A stretch of 64,000 bases of DNA from DASYLJ01 sp964432595 (GCA_964432595.1 CAYSOF010000018.1:62001-126000); one strand, 5' to 3'; positions 24,108-33,147 are shown, counted from the first letter of the stretch. Notes: generated by a model not told the origin, from the sequence alone. Numbers and translations: made by a program.

Positions 24108-24989
24108 TCAGAAGCCCCCGCCGAGCGGGTTCGGGCCGGTGTTCTGGCCTTTGTCGGGATAGGCCGACACCGTGCTCGGGACGTCCAGGCGGTTCTCGAG
24201 GGTGCTCATCGCCTGGATGCGGTCGACGAGCCGGGGCAGGGGGTCGCTGGCCAGCACCGTCGGGCCGACGTCGCCGAGCTGCTGCTTCGCCTCGACGCCG
24301 AGGGGGGTGTTCGGGTGATGGTAGGCGAGCGTCGCGAGCGCGAGCGTGGCCTCCTCGGGCTCGTCGCGCTTCGCGTACGCCTTCGCGAACTCGTACAGCG
24401 CGTCGGCCGTCGCGTTCGACTCGGGATACTCGCGCAGGAGGCCGCTCAGCCGCGACTCGGCGGCGCGCAGACTGCCCCGCTTCAGGTAGAACTCGGCCAC
24501 GCCCGCGTCGTGGTCGGCGAGGATGGCACGGCACTCCTGGATGCGCAGGCGCGCGCGGTCGGCCCACGGCGTGTTCGGATAGCGGTCGGCGATGTTCTTG
24601 AACGACGCCATCGCCTGCGTGATCGCCTGCGTGTCGCGGTCCGCCGTCTTGTGCTGGGCGACGTAGGCCATGCCGCGGCGGTACTCGATCTCGGCCAGGT
24701 TCGGGCTGGTCGGATGCATGCGCTCGAAGTCGGCGAACGCCGCGATCGCCTCCGGATAGCGCTCGCTGTAGTAGTACGCCTGCGCGATCTTGAGCTCGGC
24801 CTGCTCGGCGTTCTCGTCGAACGGGTACTGGTCGAGCAGCGCCTTGTACTTGTCGACGGCCAGCTCGTACGCGCCGTCGTTCATCGCCGCGTTGCCTTCC
24901 TCCCACAGCGTGCCGGCCGGGATGACGGGCTTCTTGGCGGCGCAGGCCGCAAGCAGCGTGACGGCGAGGAGGACGGCGACGGAGCGCAT
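24108..24989 (-). CDS. bamD: Outer-membrane assembly lipoprotein BamD
   Basis: The 293-residue lipoprotein has signal MRSVAVLLAVTLLAAC with the lipidated Cys16. TPR-like helices follow: LWEEGNAAMNDGAYELAVDK, FDENAEQAELKIAQAYYYSE, RYPNTPWADRARLRIQEC and AEFYLKRGSLRAAESRLSGL. The last is the family's typical string. It is the TPR partner of BamA in outer-membrane protein insertion. The chosen ATG at 24989 gives the lipobox start; the frame is open further upstream without a signal. The tail after about residue 245 is Gly/Pro/Asn-rich. Confidence 0.88.
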   Translation of the reverse strand: MRSVAVLLAVTLLAACAAKKPVIPAGTLWEEGNAAMNDGAYELAVDKYKALLDQYPFDENAEQAELKIAQAYYYSERYPEAIAAFADFERMHPTSPNLAEIEYRRGMAYVAQHKTADRDTQAITQAMASFKNIADRYPNTPWADRARLRIQECRAILADHDAGVAEFYLKRGSLRAAESRLSGLLREYPESNATADALYEFAKAYAKRDEPEEATLALATLAYHHPNTPLGVEAKQQLGDVGPTVLASDPLPRLVDRIQAMSTLENRLDVPSTVSAYPDKGQNTGPNPLGGGF

Positions 24990-25081
24990 CGGCACGACGT
25001 AGAGGATGGGTCCCCGGGAGTCAACGCGGGTCGCCGCGCGGTTGAAGCGCCCGGGCGGGCCCGCCATAAGCACCGCGACCC

Positions 25082-25858
25082 GTGAGCGAGCTCTTCGGCA
25101 TGTGGCGGAACACGCGGATGGTGGTGCTCACCGCCATCTGCGCGGCGCTTTACGCGGCCATCCTGATCCCGTTCAAGATCGTCCCGCTGATCCCGGGCAT
25201 CACCGAGTTCCGGCCGGCGAACGCGGTGCCCGTCGTCTGCTCGCTGCTGTTCGGCCCGGCGGCCGCCTGGGGTGCCGCCTTCGGCAACCTGATCGGCGAC
25301 TTCTTCGGGGGGCTCGGACCCGGCGACCTCTTCGGGTTCACCGGCAACCTGCTGTACGGCCTCGTGCCGTACCTCGTGCGCGACGCGGTGACGACGGCCT
25401 CGCCGGTGCCGCGACGCCCGCTCGGCTGGATCGCCCTCCTCGCGCTGATCGGGCTCGCCAGCATGCTCTGCGCGACGGTCGTCGGCTGGGGGCTGCAGAT
25501 CCTGGGCTTCCAGGTCTTCACGGTCCTGGCGACGCTGGTGCTCTTCAACAACTTCGTGACGGCGGCGGTGCTGGCGCCGATGCTGCTGGTCGTTCTCCAG
25601 CCGCGCGTCGCGCGCGCGCGGCTGTCGTACCGCGATCTGCTCGGCCCGCGCGCGCCGCTGCCGCGCTGGCGGCGCGCGCTCGGCGTCGCCGCCGTGATCG
25701 CGGGGACGGTGGGCGGCTTCGCCGCGGGACAGCTCATCTCGTCGCACCAGTGGGCGGCGCCCTGGGTCGGCGCCGCGTCGGGATCGGGCGCGTGGGAGGT
25801 CGGGCTGGGCGTGCTGCCGTTCCTGCTCGTCGCGGTCGCCGGGTTGGCGCTGCTGTGA
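25082..25858 (+). CDS. ECF transporter S component (substrate-binding), substrate unknown
   Basis: The 258-residue membrane protein has about six helices. Family-typical FRPANAVPVVCSLLFGPAAA is followed by GNLIGDFFGGLGPGDLFGF and GNLLYGLVPYLV. Energy-coupling-factor S components bind a vitamin or metal and rock through the membrane with the T/ATPase module, which is encoded next. The resemblance is to the QueT-like group, but the substrate cannot be read. The 92 bases upstream show no riboswitch to reveal it. It starts at GTG 25082. The stop overlaps the ATPase start. Confidence 0.8.
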   Translation: MSELFGMWRNTRMVVLTAICAALYAAILIPFKIVPLIPGITEFRPANAVPVVCSLLFGPAAAWGAAFGNLIGDFFGGLGPGDLFGFTGNLLYGLVPYLVRDAVTTASPVPRRPLGWIALLALIGLASMLCATVVGWGLQILGFQVFTVLATLVLFNNFVTAAVLAPMLLVVLQPRVARARLSYRDLLGPRAPLPRWRRALGVAAVIAGTVGGFAAGQLISSHQWAAPWVGAASGSGAWEVGLGVLPFLLVAVAGLALL

Positions 25859-27513
25859 CGACCGGCATCGACGTCCGCGATCTGCGCTGCACCTACGACG
25901 GCGCGACGACGCCCGCGCTCGACGGCGTGACGCTCGACGTGCCGCGCGGGCGATTGACCGTCGTGATGGGCGCCACCGGCGCCGGCAAGTCGACGCTCGC
26001 GCGCTGCCTCACGCGCATCGTCCCGTGCTTCCTGGCCGCCGATGTGCGCGGCGACGTTCGGCTCGAGGGCGAATCGATCACGTCGCGGCGCGTGGGCGAG
26101 CTGGCCGGCGTGATCGGCATGGTGTTCCAGGACTTCGAGGCGCAGCTCTTCTCCACCGACGTCACCCAGGAAGTGATCTTCGGGCTCGAGCACACGGGGC
26201 TGCCGCCGGCGGAGATGCCGGGACGCGTCCAGGAGGCGCTTGCCGCCGTCGGGCTCGCGACGTTCGCGGGCCGCGATCCGACGACGCTGTCCGGCGGCGA
26301 GAAGCAGCGGCTCGCCGTGGCCGGGCTGCTCGCGCTGCGGCCGGGCATCATGGTGCTGGACGAGCCGACCACCGACCTCGATCCCGTGGGCCGCGCGGAG
26401 ATCCTCGACGTGCTGGCCGGGCTCCGCCGCGAGCGTCTGGCGCTGCTGCTCGTCGAGCACGACGTCGGCGCCGCCGTCCACGCCGATCGTCTCGTCGTGC
26501 TCCACGCCGGCCGTGTGGTCGCCGACGGGCCGCCCGCGACGATCCTTGCCGACGTCGCCCGCTGCGAGTCGGCGGGCGTGCGGCCGCACGACGTGTGCCG
26601 CGTGTTCGCGGCGCTCGGCCTGCCGGACCCGCCGCTCGACGTCGACGCCGCGGCCGCGCGCCTGCGCGACGCGGGATTCGTCGCCCGACCAGCTGCCGAC
26701 GACCAGCCGCCGCCGGCACGCGCGCCGCTGCTCGCCGTCGAGGGCCTCGGCCACCGCTGGCCCGACGGCCGCGAAGCGCTGCGCGACGTGGGCTTCACGC
26801 TCGGCGCGGGCGAGCTGGTGGCGCTCGTCGGCCGCAACGGCTCAGGAAAGACGACGCTCGCGAAGCATCTGAACGGGTTGCTCCACGCCACGGCCGGCCA
26901 CGTGCGCCTCGACGGCCGCGACGTCGCGGGCCTGCCGCTCGAGGAGCTGGCGCAGCAGGTGGGCTACGTCTTCCAGGATCCCGACCACCAGCTCTTCGCC
27001 GCGACGGTATTCGAGGAGGTGGCGTTCGGCCCGCGCAACGTCGGCCTCGCGCCGCCGGCGGTGCGCGACCGGGTGGACGAGGCGCTCGCCGCGGTCGGCC
27101 TCGACGCGCGCGACGCCGATCCGTTCCTGCTCGACAAGGGCGCGCGCCAGCGGCTCGCCGTCGCGGCGGTCCTGGCGCTTCGCCCGCAGATCCTGGTGCT
27201 CGACGAGCCGACCACGGGGCTCGACTGGCCCGAGCAGCACCGCATGCTCGAGCTCCTCGCGTCGCTGCATCGCGCGGGCCAGACCCTGGTCGTGATCACG
27301 CACACGCCGTGGGTCGTCGCCGAGTATGCCGAGCGGGTGCTGATGCTGTCCCAGGGACGGCTCCACTACGACGGCCCGGTGCGGCCGTTCCTCGCCGACG
27401 CCGAGCGGCTCGCGCTGGCGGCGTTCCGTGCGCCCGACGTCACGCGGCTCGGGCAGGCGCTCGGCTGCACGCCGCGGTCGGTCGACGAGCTGCTCGCGTG
27501 GGGGGCGCGGTGA
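25855..27513 (+). CDS. ECF transporter ATPase, two ABC domains in one chain (EcfA-EcfA')
   Basis: In this 552-residue fusion, domain 1 (about 1-270) has Walker A GATGAGKST, Q-loop VFQDFEAQLF, signature LSGGEKQRLA, Walker B IMVLDEPTTDLD and LLVEHD. Domain 2 (about 295-552) has GRNGSGKTT, VFQDPDHQLF, a changed signature LDKGARQRLA, ILVLDEPTTGLD and VVITHT. It powers the S and T proteins on either side. The asymmetry of the second signature is common in EcfA pairs. The GTG start overlaps the S gene stop, and its stop overlaps the T gene start (GTGA), a tight operon. Confidence 0.92.
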   Translation: MTTGIDVRDLRCTYDGATTPALDGVTLDVPRGRLTVVMGATGAGKSTLARCLTRIVPCFLAADVRGDVRLEGESITSRRVGELAGVIGMVFQDFEAQLFSTDVTQEVIFGLEHTGLPPAEMPGRVQEALAAVGLATFAGRDPTTLSGGEKQRLAVAGLLALRPGIMVLDEPTTDLDPVGRAEILDVLAGLRRERLALLLVEHDVGAAVHADRLVVLHAGRVVADGPPATILADVARCESAGVRPHDVCRVFAALGLPDPPLDVDAAAARLRDAGFVARPAADDQPPPARAPLLAVEGLGHRWPDGREALRDVGFTLGAGELVALVGRNGSGKTTLAKHLNGLLHATAGHVRLDGRDVAGLPLEELAQQVGYVFQDPDHQLFAATVFEEVAFGPRNVGLAPPAVRDRVDEALAAVGLDARDADPFLLDKGARQRLAVAAVLALRPQILVLDEPTTGLDWPEQHRMLELLASLHRAGQTLVVITHTPWVVAEYAERVLMLSQGRLHYDGPVRPFLADAERLALAAFRAPDVTRLGQALGCTPRSVDELLAWGAR

Positions 27514-28274
27514 CGCTGACGCTGTACGTGCCGGCGGACACGCCGCTCCATCGCCTGCACCCGGTCACGAAGCTCGGGCTGCTGGTCGCGTTCGTGGTGT
27601 CGGCGTTCCTCGTCGATCGCCCCGAGGTGCTGCTGCCGCTGACGGTCGCCGTGTGCGCCCTGCTGGCCGTCGCCCGCGGCCTGCCCAACCTGCGCCGGTT
27701 CGCTCCGATCCTGGTGCTGGTCTTCGCGTTCACGGTGATCATCTGGACCGTATTCTATGGCGGCGCGCTGACGCCGACCCGCGCCGGGTTCATGTTCGGC
27801 CTGTCGATGGCGATCCGGCTCGATACGTTCCTGATCACCGGGCTCCTCTTCCTGACGACGACGCGCGTGGAGGAGGTCGCCTACGCGCTCGGCCGCCTGC
27901 ACGTCCCCTACGTCGTCGGCTTCACGCTGACGCTGGCCTTCCGGCTGGTGCCGGTGTTCTTCGACGCCGCCGTGACGATCGTGCAGGCGCAGCGTTGCCG
28001 CGGCCTCGACATCCGGCGGGGGAACCTGTTCACGCGGCTGCGGCAGTACGTGCCGGTCATCGTGCCGGTGTTCATGGGGGCGCTCCGGCGCGCCGACCGC
28101 ATGGCGATGGCGCTCGAGCTGCGCGGATTCAACTCGGGCCGACCCCGGACCACCTACCTTCGGGCGGCCGCCGGCCCGCGCGATTTCGTGGCGGCAGCCA
28201 TCGCGCTCGGCACCGTTTCCCTCTATCTTGCCCTGTGGAGGGCCGGCGCGGGCGCGCTCGGGCGGTTCGACTGA
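27510..28274 (+). CDS. ecfT: ECF transporter T component
   Basis: The 254-residue membrane protein starts with LTLYVPADTPLHRLHPVTKL, usual for CbiQ/EcfT proteins, and has five or six helices. The two Ala-Arg-Gly-like coupling motifs appear as QRCRGLDIRR (about residue 160) and ALELRGFNSG (about residue 203). These helices dock in the grooves of the two ATPase domains. It completes the S-AA-T transporter set. The fabF gene follows after 32 bases. Confidence 0.88.
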   Translation: MTLTLYVPADTPLHRLHPVTKLGLLVAFVVSAFLVDRPEVLLPLTVAVCALLAVARGLPNLRRFAPILVLVFAFTVIIWTVFYGGALTPTRAGFMFGLSMAIRLDTFLITGLLFLTTTRVEEVAYALGRLHVPYVVGFTLTLAFRLVPVFFDAAVTIVQAQRCRGLDIRRGNLFTRLRQYVPVIVPVFMGALRRADRMAMALELRGFNSGRPRTTYLRAAAGPRDFVAAAIALGTVSLYLALWRAGAGALGRFD

Positions 28275-28306
28275 CGTTGACTGGACCGCCCGGAACGCCC
28301 CTAGTC

Positions 28307-29575
28307 ATGACGACCGTGCACGCGAACAACGGCAAGAGACGACGGGTGGTGGTGACGGGCGTGGGTCTCGTGACGCCGCTCGGGACGGGAACCGAGGAGA
28401 ACTGGCAGGCGCTCATGGCCGGCCGGTCCGGCATCCGCCAGATCACCCGCTTCGACGCGTCCGTGCTGCCGGCCCGCGTGGCCGGCGAGGTGCCCGACTT
28501 CGATCCGCAGCGCTTCATCGAGCGCAAGGACATCAAGAAGATGGACATCTTCATCCAGTACGCGATGGGCGCGGCGCGGATGGCGGTGTCGCAGTCGGGC
28601 CTGCCCGACCCGCTGGGCGCGCCCGAGCGGTCGGGCGTGATCGTCGGCGTCGGCATGGGGGGGCTCGCGACGCTCGAGGAGGCGTACCACCACTTCCAGG
28701 CGCTCGAGATCCGTCGCGTGTCGCCGTTCTTCATCCCGCGGCTCATCCCCAACATGGCGGCGGGGCAGATCGCCCTACGCTTCGGCGCGCGGGGGCCCAG
28801 CTACTGCACCACCAGCGCCTGTGCGTCGGGCGCGCATGCCATCGGCGACGCCGTCGACCTGATCCGCGACGGCCGTCAGGACGTCATGCTGGCCGGCGGT
28901 GCGGAGGCGCCCGTCTGCCTGCTCGGCATCGGCGGCTTCACGGCCATGCGTGCGCTGTCCACGGCGTTCAACGACGAGCCCACGCGGGCGAGCCGTCCGT
29001 TCGACGGCAAGCGCGAAGGCTTCGTGGTGGCCGAGGGCGCCGGCATGCTGGTCCTCGAGGAGCTCGAGCACGCCCGCGCGCGCGGCGCGACGATCCTGGC
29101 CGAGCTGCTCGGCTACGGCGCCAACTGCGACGCCTACCACATGACGCAGCCGTCGCCCGAGGGGATCGGCGCCGCCACGTGCATGAGCCTGGCGCTCAAC
29201 GACGCGCACCTCCGCCCCGACCAGATCGACTACGTGAACGCGCACGGCACCGGCACGCCGTACAACGACGAGGCCGAGACGATGGCCGTCAAGACGGTCT
29301 TCGGCGACCATGCCCGCCGTCTCGCCGTCAGCTCGACGAAGTCGATGACGGGACATCTGCTCGGCGCCGCCGGCGCCGTCGAGGCGGTCTACACCGTGCT
29401 GAGCGTCGCGCGCGGCATGATGCCGCCGACGATCAACCTCGACGAGCCCGATCCCGCCTGCGACCTCGACTACGTGCCGCACGCGGCCCGCGCGGCCGAC
29501 GTCCGCGTCGCGCTCTCGAACTCCTTCGGCTTCGGCGGCACCAACGTCACGCTCGCCTTCGGCCGCCCGGAGTAG
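28307..29575 (+). CDS. fabF: Beta-ketoacyl-ACP synthase II
   Basis: The 422-residue condensing enzyme has the thiolase-fold start RRVVVTGVGLVTPLGTGTEE. The nucleophile is Cys172 in TTSACASGAHAIG, the histidines are in NAHGTGTPYND and KSMTGHLLGAAG, and it closes with NSFGFGGTNVTLAF. It elongates acyl chains with malonyl-ACP in fatty-acid synthesis. No other fab gene is adjacent. The ATG at 28307 is preceded by a weak ribosome site; the ECF genes end 32 bases upstream, so read-through is possible. Confidence 0.93.
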   Translation: MTTVHANNGKRRRVVVTGVGLVTPLGTGTEENWQALMAGRSGIRQITRFDASVLPARVAGEVPDFDPQRFIERKDIKKMDIFIQYAMGAARMAVSQSGLPDPLGAPERSGVIVGVGMGGLATLEEAYHHFQALEIRRVSPFFIPRLIPNMAAGQIALRFGARGPSYCTTSACASGAHAIGDAVDLIRDGRQDVMLAGGAEAPVCLLGIGGFTAMRALSTAFNDEPTRASRPFDGKREGFVVAEGAGMLVLEELEHARARGATILAELLGYGANCDAYHMTQPSPEGIGAATCMSLALNDAHLRPDQIDYVNAHGTGTPYNDEAETMAVKTVFGDHARRLAVSSTKSMTGHLLGAAGAVEAVYTVLSVARGMMPPTINLDEPDPACDLDYVPHAARAADVRVALSNSFGFGGTNVTLAFGRPE

Positions 29576-29578
29576 CCG

Positions 29579-30526
29579 CTGGCGATCGCGCCACTCGATC
29601 GGCGTCTCCACTTCGTGGTGGGGAAGGGCGGCGTCGGCAAGACGACCGTCGCCGCGGGCCTCGCGCTGATGCTCGCACGGCAGGGCAAGCGCACGCTGGC
29701 GATCGAGATGGACGTCGGCGGGCGCCTGCCGACGGTGCTCGGCGGCGAGGGGACGGCGCCGACGCCGGTCGAGCTTTCGCGCGGCCTCTTCGTGCAGTCC
29801 CTCGACGGCCGCATCGCGCTCGAGGAGTACCTCGGCCTCGTCGTCCCCGTGAAGCGGCTCCTCTCGACGGTCTTCTCGAGCCGTATCTACCAGTACTTCG
29901 TCGCTGCCGCCCCGGGGCTCAAGGAGCTCATGACGGTCGGCAAGATCTGGTACGAGGCGACGCGCGAGGACAACGGACGGCCCGCCTGGGACGCGATCGT
30001 CGTCGACGCGCCGGCGACGGGGCACAGCGTGCAGTACCTCCGCATGCCGCAGGCGGCGCGCGACACGTTCGGCGCGGGGCTGGTCAAGAACGAGGCGGCG
30101 AAAGTCGTCGACCTGCTGCAGGACGCGGACACCACGGCGGTGCATCTCGTCACGCTCGCCGAGGAGATGCCCGTCGCCGAGACGCTCGAGACGTACGCGC
30201 AGCTGCGCGACACGCTGCACATGCCGCTCGGCTGGGTCATTGCGAACCGCGTGCATCGCCGCGTCTTCGCGCCGCCGCTGCTCGACCGTCTGGCGCAGGC
30301 GGCGGCCACGGCGCCGCCCGACGAGCGCGGGCTGCTCGCGTGCGTCCGCGAGCGCGCCGTCGAGGAGAGCGGCTGGGCTGCGATCAACGCGCAGAACCTC
30401 GACAAGCTGCGCGCGGGGATCGGCGACGCGCCGCTCGTGCAGCTGCCCTTCCATTTCGTCGAGGAGTTCCGTCGCGACACGCTCGACGCGGTGTCGCGAA
30501 CGCTGGAAGCGGGGGTGCGCGCGTGA
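29579..30526 (+). CDS. ArsA/GET3-family ATPase, first of a pair
   Basis: The protein has the deviant Walker A VVGKGGVGKTTVAAG, then LAIEMDVGGRLPTVLGGEG and VVDAPATGHSVQYLRMP (switch II). This is the ArsA/Get3 branch of SIMIBI NTPases. The fold needs the strand RLHFVVGKGG. The only upstream start after the fabF stop that supplies it is CTG at 29579 (315 residues); GTG at 29612 or 29615 would cut into it. No ars genes are near. Such ATPases come in tandem pairs in many bacteria, with unknown cargo. The stop overlaps the next start (GTGA). Confidence 0.82.
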   Translation: MAIAPLDRRLHFVVGKGGVGKTTVAAGLALMLARQGKRTLAIEMDVGGRLPTVLGGEGTAPTPVELSRGLFVQSLDGRIALEEYLGLVVPVKRLLSTVFSSRIYQYFVAAAPGLKELMTVGKIWYEATREDNGRPAWDAIVVDAPATGHSVQYLRMPQAARDTFGAGLVKNEAAKVVDLLQDADTTAVHLVTLAEEMPVAETLETYAQLRDTLHMPLGWVIANRVHRRVFAPPLLDRLAQAAATAPPDERGLLACVRERAVEESGWAAINAQNLDKLRAGIGDAPLVQLPFHFVEEFRRDTLDAVSRTLEAGVRA

Positions 30527-31686
30527 CGCTGCGCGAGCTCGTCGCCGGCCGCCAGATCGTCGTCTCGGCGGGCAGCGGCGGCGTCGGCAAGACGACGGTC
30601 GCGGCGTCGATCGGGCTCTGGGGCGCGCTCTCGGGGCGGCGGACCGTCGTGCTGACGATCGACCCGGCGCGCCGGCTCGCGACGTCGCTCGGGTTGGAGT
30701 CGCTCGGCAGCGAGCCGAGTGAGATCCCGGCGGCGATGTTCCACGAGGCCGGGCTCGAGCCGGGCGGCGGGCTGTCGGCGATGATGCTCGATCAGAAGGG
30801 CGCGTGGGATGCGCTCGTCGAGCGGCACGCGCCGCCCGAGGCGCGCGACCGCATCCTCGCGAACCCCTTCTACCAGCACCTGTCGCAAACGTTCGCCGGC
30901 TCGCAGGAGTACATGGCGATCGAGCAGCTCTGCGTGCTGGCCGAGAGCGGCGAGTGGGACCTGATCGTCGTCGACACGCCGCCGACGCGGCACGCGCTCG
31001 ACTTCCTCGAAGCGCCGCAGCGGCTCGGCGACTTCCTCGACCGCAGCGTCGTCAAGTGGTTCGTGAAGCCGTACTTCAACGTCGGCTGGTCGGCGCTGCG
31101 CGCGGTGAACCGCTCGGTCGGGTTCCTGCTGCGCAGCCTCGAGAAGGCGACGGGCGTCTCCGCGCTGGCGGAGATATCCGACTTCTTCACGAGCATGAGC
31201 GGCCTCTTCGACAACTTCCACACGCGCATCGACCGCGCCTACGAGGTCCTTCGTGGGCCGGGCACGGCGTTCGTGCTCGTCTCGAGCCCCGAGGAGCAGG
31301 TGCTCGGCGACGCGGAGTACCTCAGCACGAAGATGAGCGAGCTGCGCATGCCGCTCGCGGGCGTCGTGCTGAACCGCGTGCACGCGGAGTACCGCCCGGG
31401 CGGGCGCGGCCGGCAGCGGAGCGAGCTCGGCCCCGAAGAGGTCGACGAGGTGGCGTCGCGTCTCGCCGCGGTGCTCGGTCCCGGTGACGACGCCCGCGCG
31501 CTGGCGGAGAACTTCGCCGACTATCAGGCGCTGGCACGCGGCGAGTCGCTCCGCATCGAGCAGTTCCGCGCGGGCCTGCCGCGTCGTGTGCCGCTGGTGC
31601 AGGTGCCGAACTTCGCGCGCGACGTGCACGATCTCGGCGCGCTCGCCGGCATGCACGCGCACCTGTTCGGAACGCCGCGCGGCTGA
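30523..31686 (+). CDS. ArsA/GET3-family ATPase, second of the pair
   Basis: The 387-residue protein has P-loop AGSGGVGKTTVAASIGLWGA, VVLTIDPARRLATSLGL and IVVDTPPTRHALDFLEAPQR. The signature lysine of the deviant Walker A (KGGxGKT) is a serine here (SGGVGKT), as in known second members of such pairs. This suggests it works with the first protein, which keeps the lysine. The GTG start overlaps the previous stop. The extra C-terminal helical part (about 250-387) is typical for the family. Cargo unknown; tail-anchored protein handling or a motility/envelope role are only guesses. Confidence 0.85.
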   Translation: MTLRELVAGRQIVVSAGSGGVGKTTVAASIGLWGALSGRRTVVLTIDPARRLATSLGLESLGSEPSEIPAAMFHEAGLEPGGGLSAMMLDQKGAWDALVERHAPPEARDRILANPFYQHLSQTFAGSQEYMAIEQLCVLAESGEWDLIVVDTPPTRHALDFLEAPQRLGDFLDRSVVKWFVKPYFNVGWSALRAVNRSVGFLLRSLEKATGVSALAEISDFFTSMSGLFDNFHTRIDRAYEVLRGPGTAFVLVSSPEEQVLGDAEYLSTKMSELRMPLAGVVLNRVHAEYRPGGRGRQRSELGPEEVDEVASRLAAVLGPGDDARALAENFADYQALARGESLRIEQFRAGLPRRVPLVQVPNFARDVHDLGALAGMHAHLFGTPRG

Positions 31687-31728
31687 ATTGGGATTGACGC
31701 ATCCCCGACGGCTGGTAGCCCACGGGGT

Positions 31729-32394
31729 ATGAAGCACTCACTCGTCGCCGTCAGCCTGTTCGTCGCCATGTCGGCATGGCTCGCATCGACCGTGCAGGCC
31801 GCGGAGGGCCTGCAGGAGGACGTGGACCAGGCGGTCACGATCCTCGAGAAGTTCCGCAACATTCCCGAGAGCGACGTGCCGGACTTCGTCATGCGCGACG
31901 CGCGCGGGCTCGCGATCGTCACGGCGCTGAAGGTCGGCTTCATCGTGTCGGGCGAGGGCGGCAAGGGGCTCGTCGTCGCCCGCCACGGCAAGAGCTGGAC
32001 CGGCCCGTCGGCGATCGGCACCGGCGGCATCGGCGTCGGCTTCCAGGCTGGCGCGCAGGTGTCGGAGCTGATCATCGTCCTGAACACCGACGAGGCGGTG
32101 AAGGCCTTCTCGCGGGGCGGCAACGTGAAGCTCGGCGCCGATCTCAGCGTGGCGGCCGGCCCGATCGGCCGCGACCTGAACGCCGGCGTCACGCCGGTCG
32201 CTGCCGTCTACACGTACAGCCGCAGCCAGGGCATCTTCGCGGGCGTCTCGCTCGAGGGCACGGTGCTGGCGACGCGCGACGACGCGAACACGACCTTCTA
32301 CGGCAAGCCGGTGACGCCCGATCAGATCTTGAGCGGCGCGGTCAAGCCGCCGGCTGGTGCGACGAAGCTCATTCGCGCGCTCGAGAAGTTCTGA
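31729..32394 (+). CDS. Secreted SYLF (YSC84-type) lipid-binding domain protein
   Basis: The 221-residue protein has a signal peptide ending about AWLASTVQAAE (residues 1-25). A SYLF domain follows, with IPESDVPDFVMRDARGLAIV, GSGEGG-like VSGEGGKGLVVARHGKSW, GPSAIGTGGIGVGFQAGAQV and YTYSRSQGIFAGVSLEGTVL. The latter two are the domain's signature glycine runs. SYLF domains bind phosphoinositides in eukaryotes. Bacterial forms are envelope proteins of uncertain role. It is 42 bases after the ATPase gene. Confidence 0.85.
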   Translation: MKHSLVAVSLFVAMSAWLASTVQAAEGLQEDVDQAVTILEKFRNIPESDVPDFVMRDARGLAIVTALKVGFIVSGEGGKGLVVARHGKSWTGPSAIGTGGIGVGFQAGAQVSELIIVLNTDEAVKAFSRGGNVKLGADLSVAAGPIGRDLNAGVTPVAAVYTYSRSQGIFAGVSLEGTVLATRDDANTTFYGKPVTPDQILSGAVKPPAGATKLIRALEKF

Positions 32395-32464
32395 ACGGCC
32401 TGCGGCTGATCCGCGAGCGGCGTCTCGGATTGACCAGACGGGCCAGATATGGCCTGATGTGGCC

Positions 32465-32722
32465 ATGAGGCGCGTGAAGATTGCCGAGCTGAAGAACGAG
32501 CTGTCGCGGCATCTGCGAGCGGTCGAACGGGGCGCGTCGATCGAGGTCACCGACCGCGACCGCCCGATCGCACACATCGTCCCGGTGGGGCCGGCTGCAC
32601 CTGACATCGAAGTGCTTCCCCCGACGCGTTCCTTTGCCACCCTCCGAACCCGCCGCTACCCGCAGGCGCCGACTCGACTGAGCTCCTTGTCGCTCCTGCT
32701 CGAGGAGCGGGGACGGCGCTGA
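32465..32722 (+). CDS. Phd/YefM-type antitoxin
   Basis: The 85-residue protein begins MRRVKIAELKNELSRHLRAV and continues GASIEVTDRDRPIAHIVPV. This is the N-terminal DNA-binding beta-alpha fold of Phd/YefM/VapB-type antitoxins, which repress their own operon. A proline- and arginine-rich tail would bind and neutralise the toxin. The toxin gene overlaps its stop by four bases (CTGA). The start ATG at 32465 follows an AT-richer leader. Confidence 0.82.
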   Translation: MRRVKIAELKNELSRHLRAVERGASIEVTDRDRPIAHIVPVGPAAPDIEVLPPTRSFATLRTRRYPQAPTRLSSLSLLLEERGRR

Positions 32723-33147
32723 TCGCGTACGTGGATTCTTCGGTGCTCCTCCGCATCGTGTTCGGGGAACCCGAGCCGCTCGGCGAGTGGCGACAGATTG
32801 CCAAGCCCGTCGCCAGTGAGCTCATCCGGCTCGAGTGCCTTCGTACCATCGATCGGGCGCGGCTGCGGGCCGGTCTCCCAGACGAGGAGGTGGCGGCGCG
32901 CCGGACGGCAGTGCTCGAGCAGCTTGAGGCGTTCGCCATCGTCCGGGTCGACCCCCGTCTCCTCGAACGCGCCGCGGAGCCGTTTCCCACCTCGCTCGGT
33001 TCGCTGGACGCGCTCCATCTCGCGACTGCGCTGGCAGCTCGGACACGAATGCCCGGCCTGGTCCTGGCCACGCACGACGGTGCGCTCGCGACCGCGGCCC
33101 GCGCGGTCGGGTTCAGCGTGCTCGGCGCGGGCGTCGGACAGCCGTGA
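32719..33147 (+). CDS. vapC: VapC-type PIN-domain ribonuclease toxin
   Basis: The PIN fold starts IAYVDSSVLLRIVFGEPEP with the first metal aspartate. ASELIRLECLR carries the Glu, SLDALHLATAL an Asp, and LATHDGALATAARAVGF the last Asp. All four acidic positions are present, so it should be an active RNase held by the upstream antitoxin. The first Met-like codon in frame is GTG 32731, but the family start (M-I-A-Y-V-D) needs CTG at 32719, which overlaps the antitoxin stop as CTGA. The 142-residue form is therefore preferred. Confidence 0.85.
   Translation: MIAYVDSSVLLRIVFGEPEPLGEWRQIAKPVASELIRLECLRTIDRARLRAGLPDEEVAARRTAVLEQLEAFAIVRVDPRLLERAAEPFPTSLGSLDALHLATALAARTRMPGLVLATHDGALATAARAVGFSVLGAGVGQP

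Noticed and set aside
24990..25081. A cobalamin, thiamine or queuosine riboswitch ahead of the ECF transporter
   Set aside because: Only 92 bases are available and none of the conserved riboswitch cores is present.
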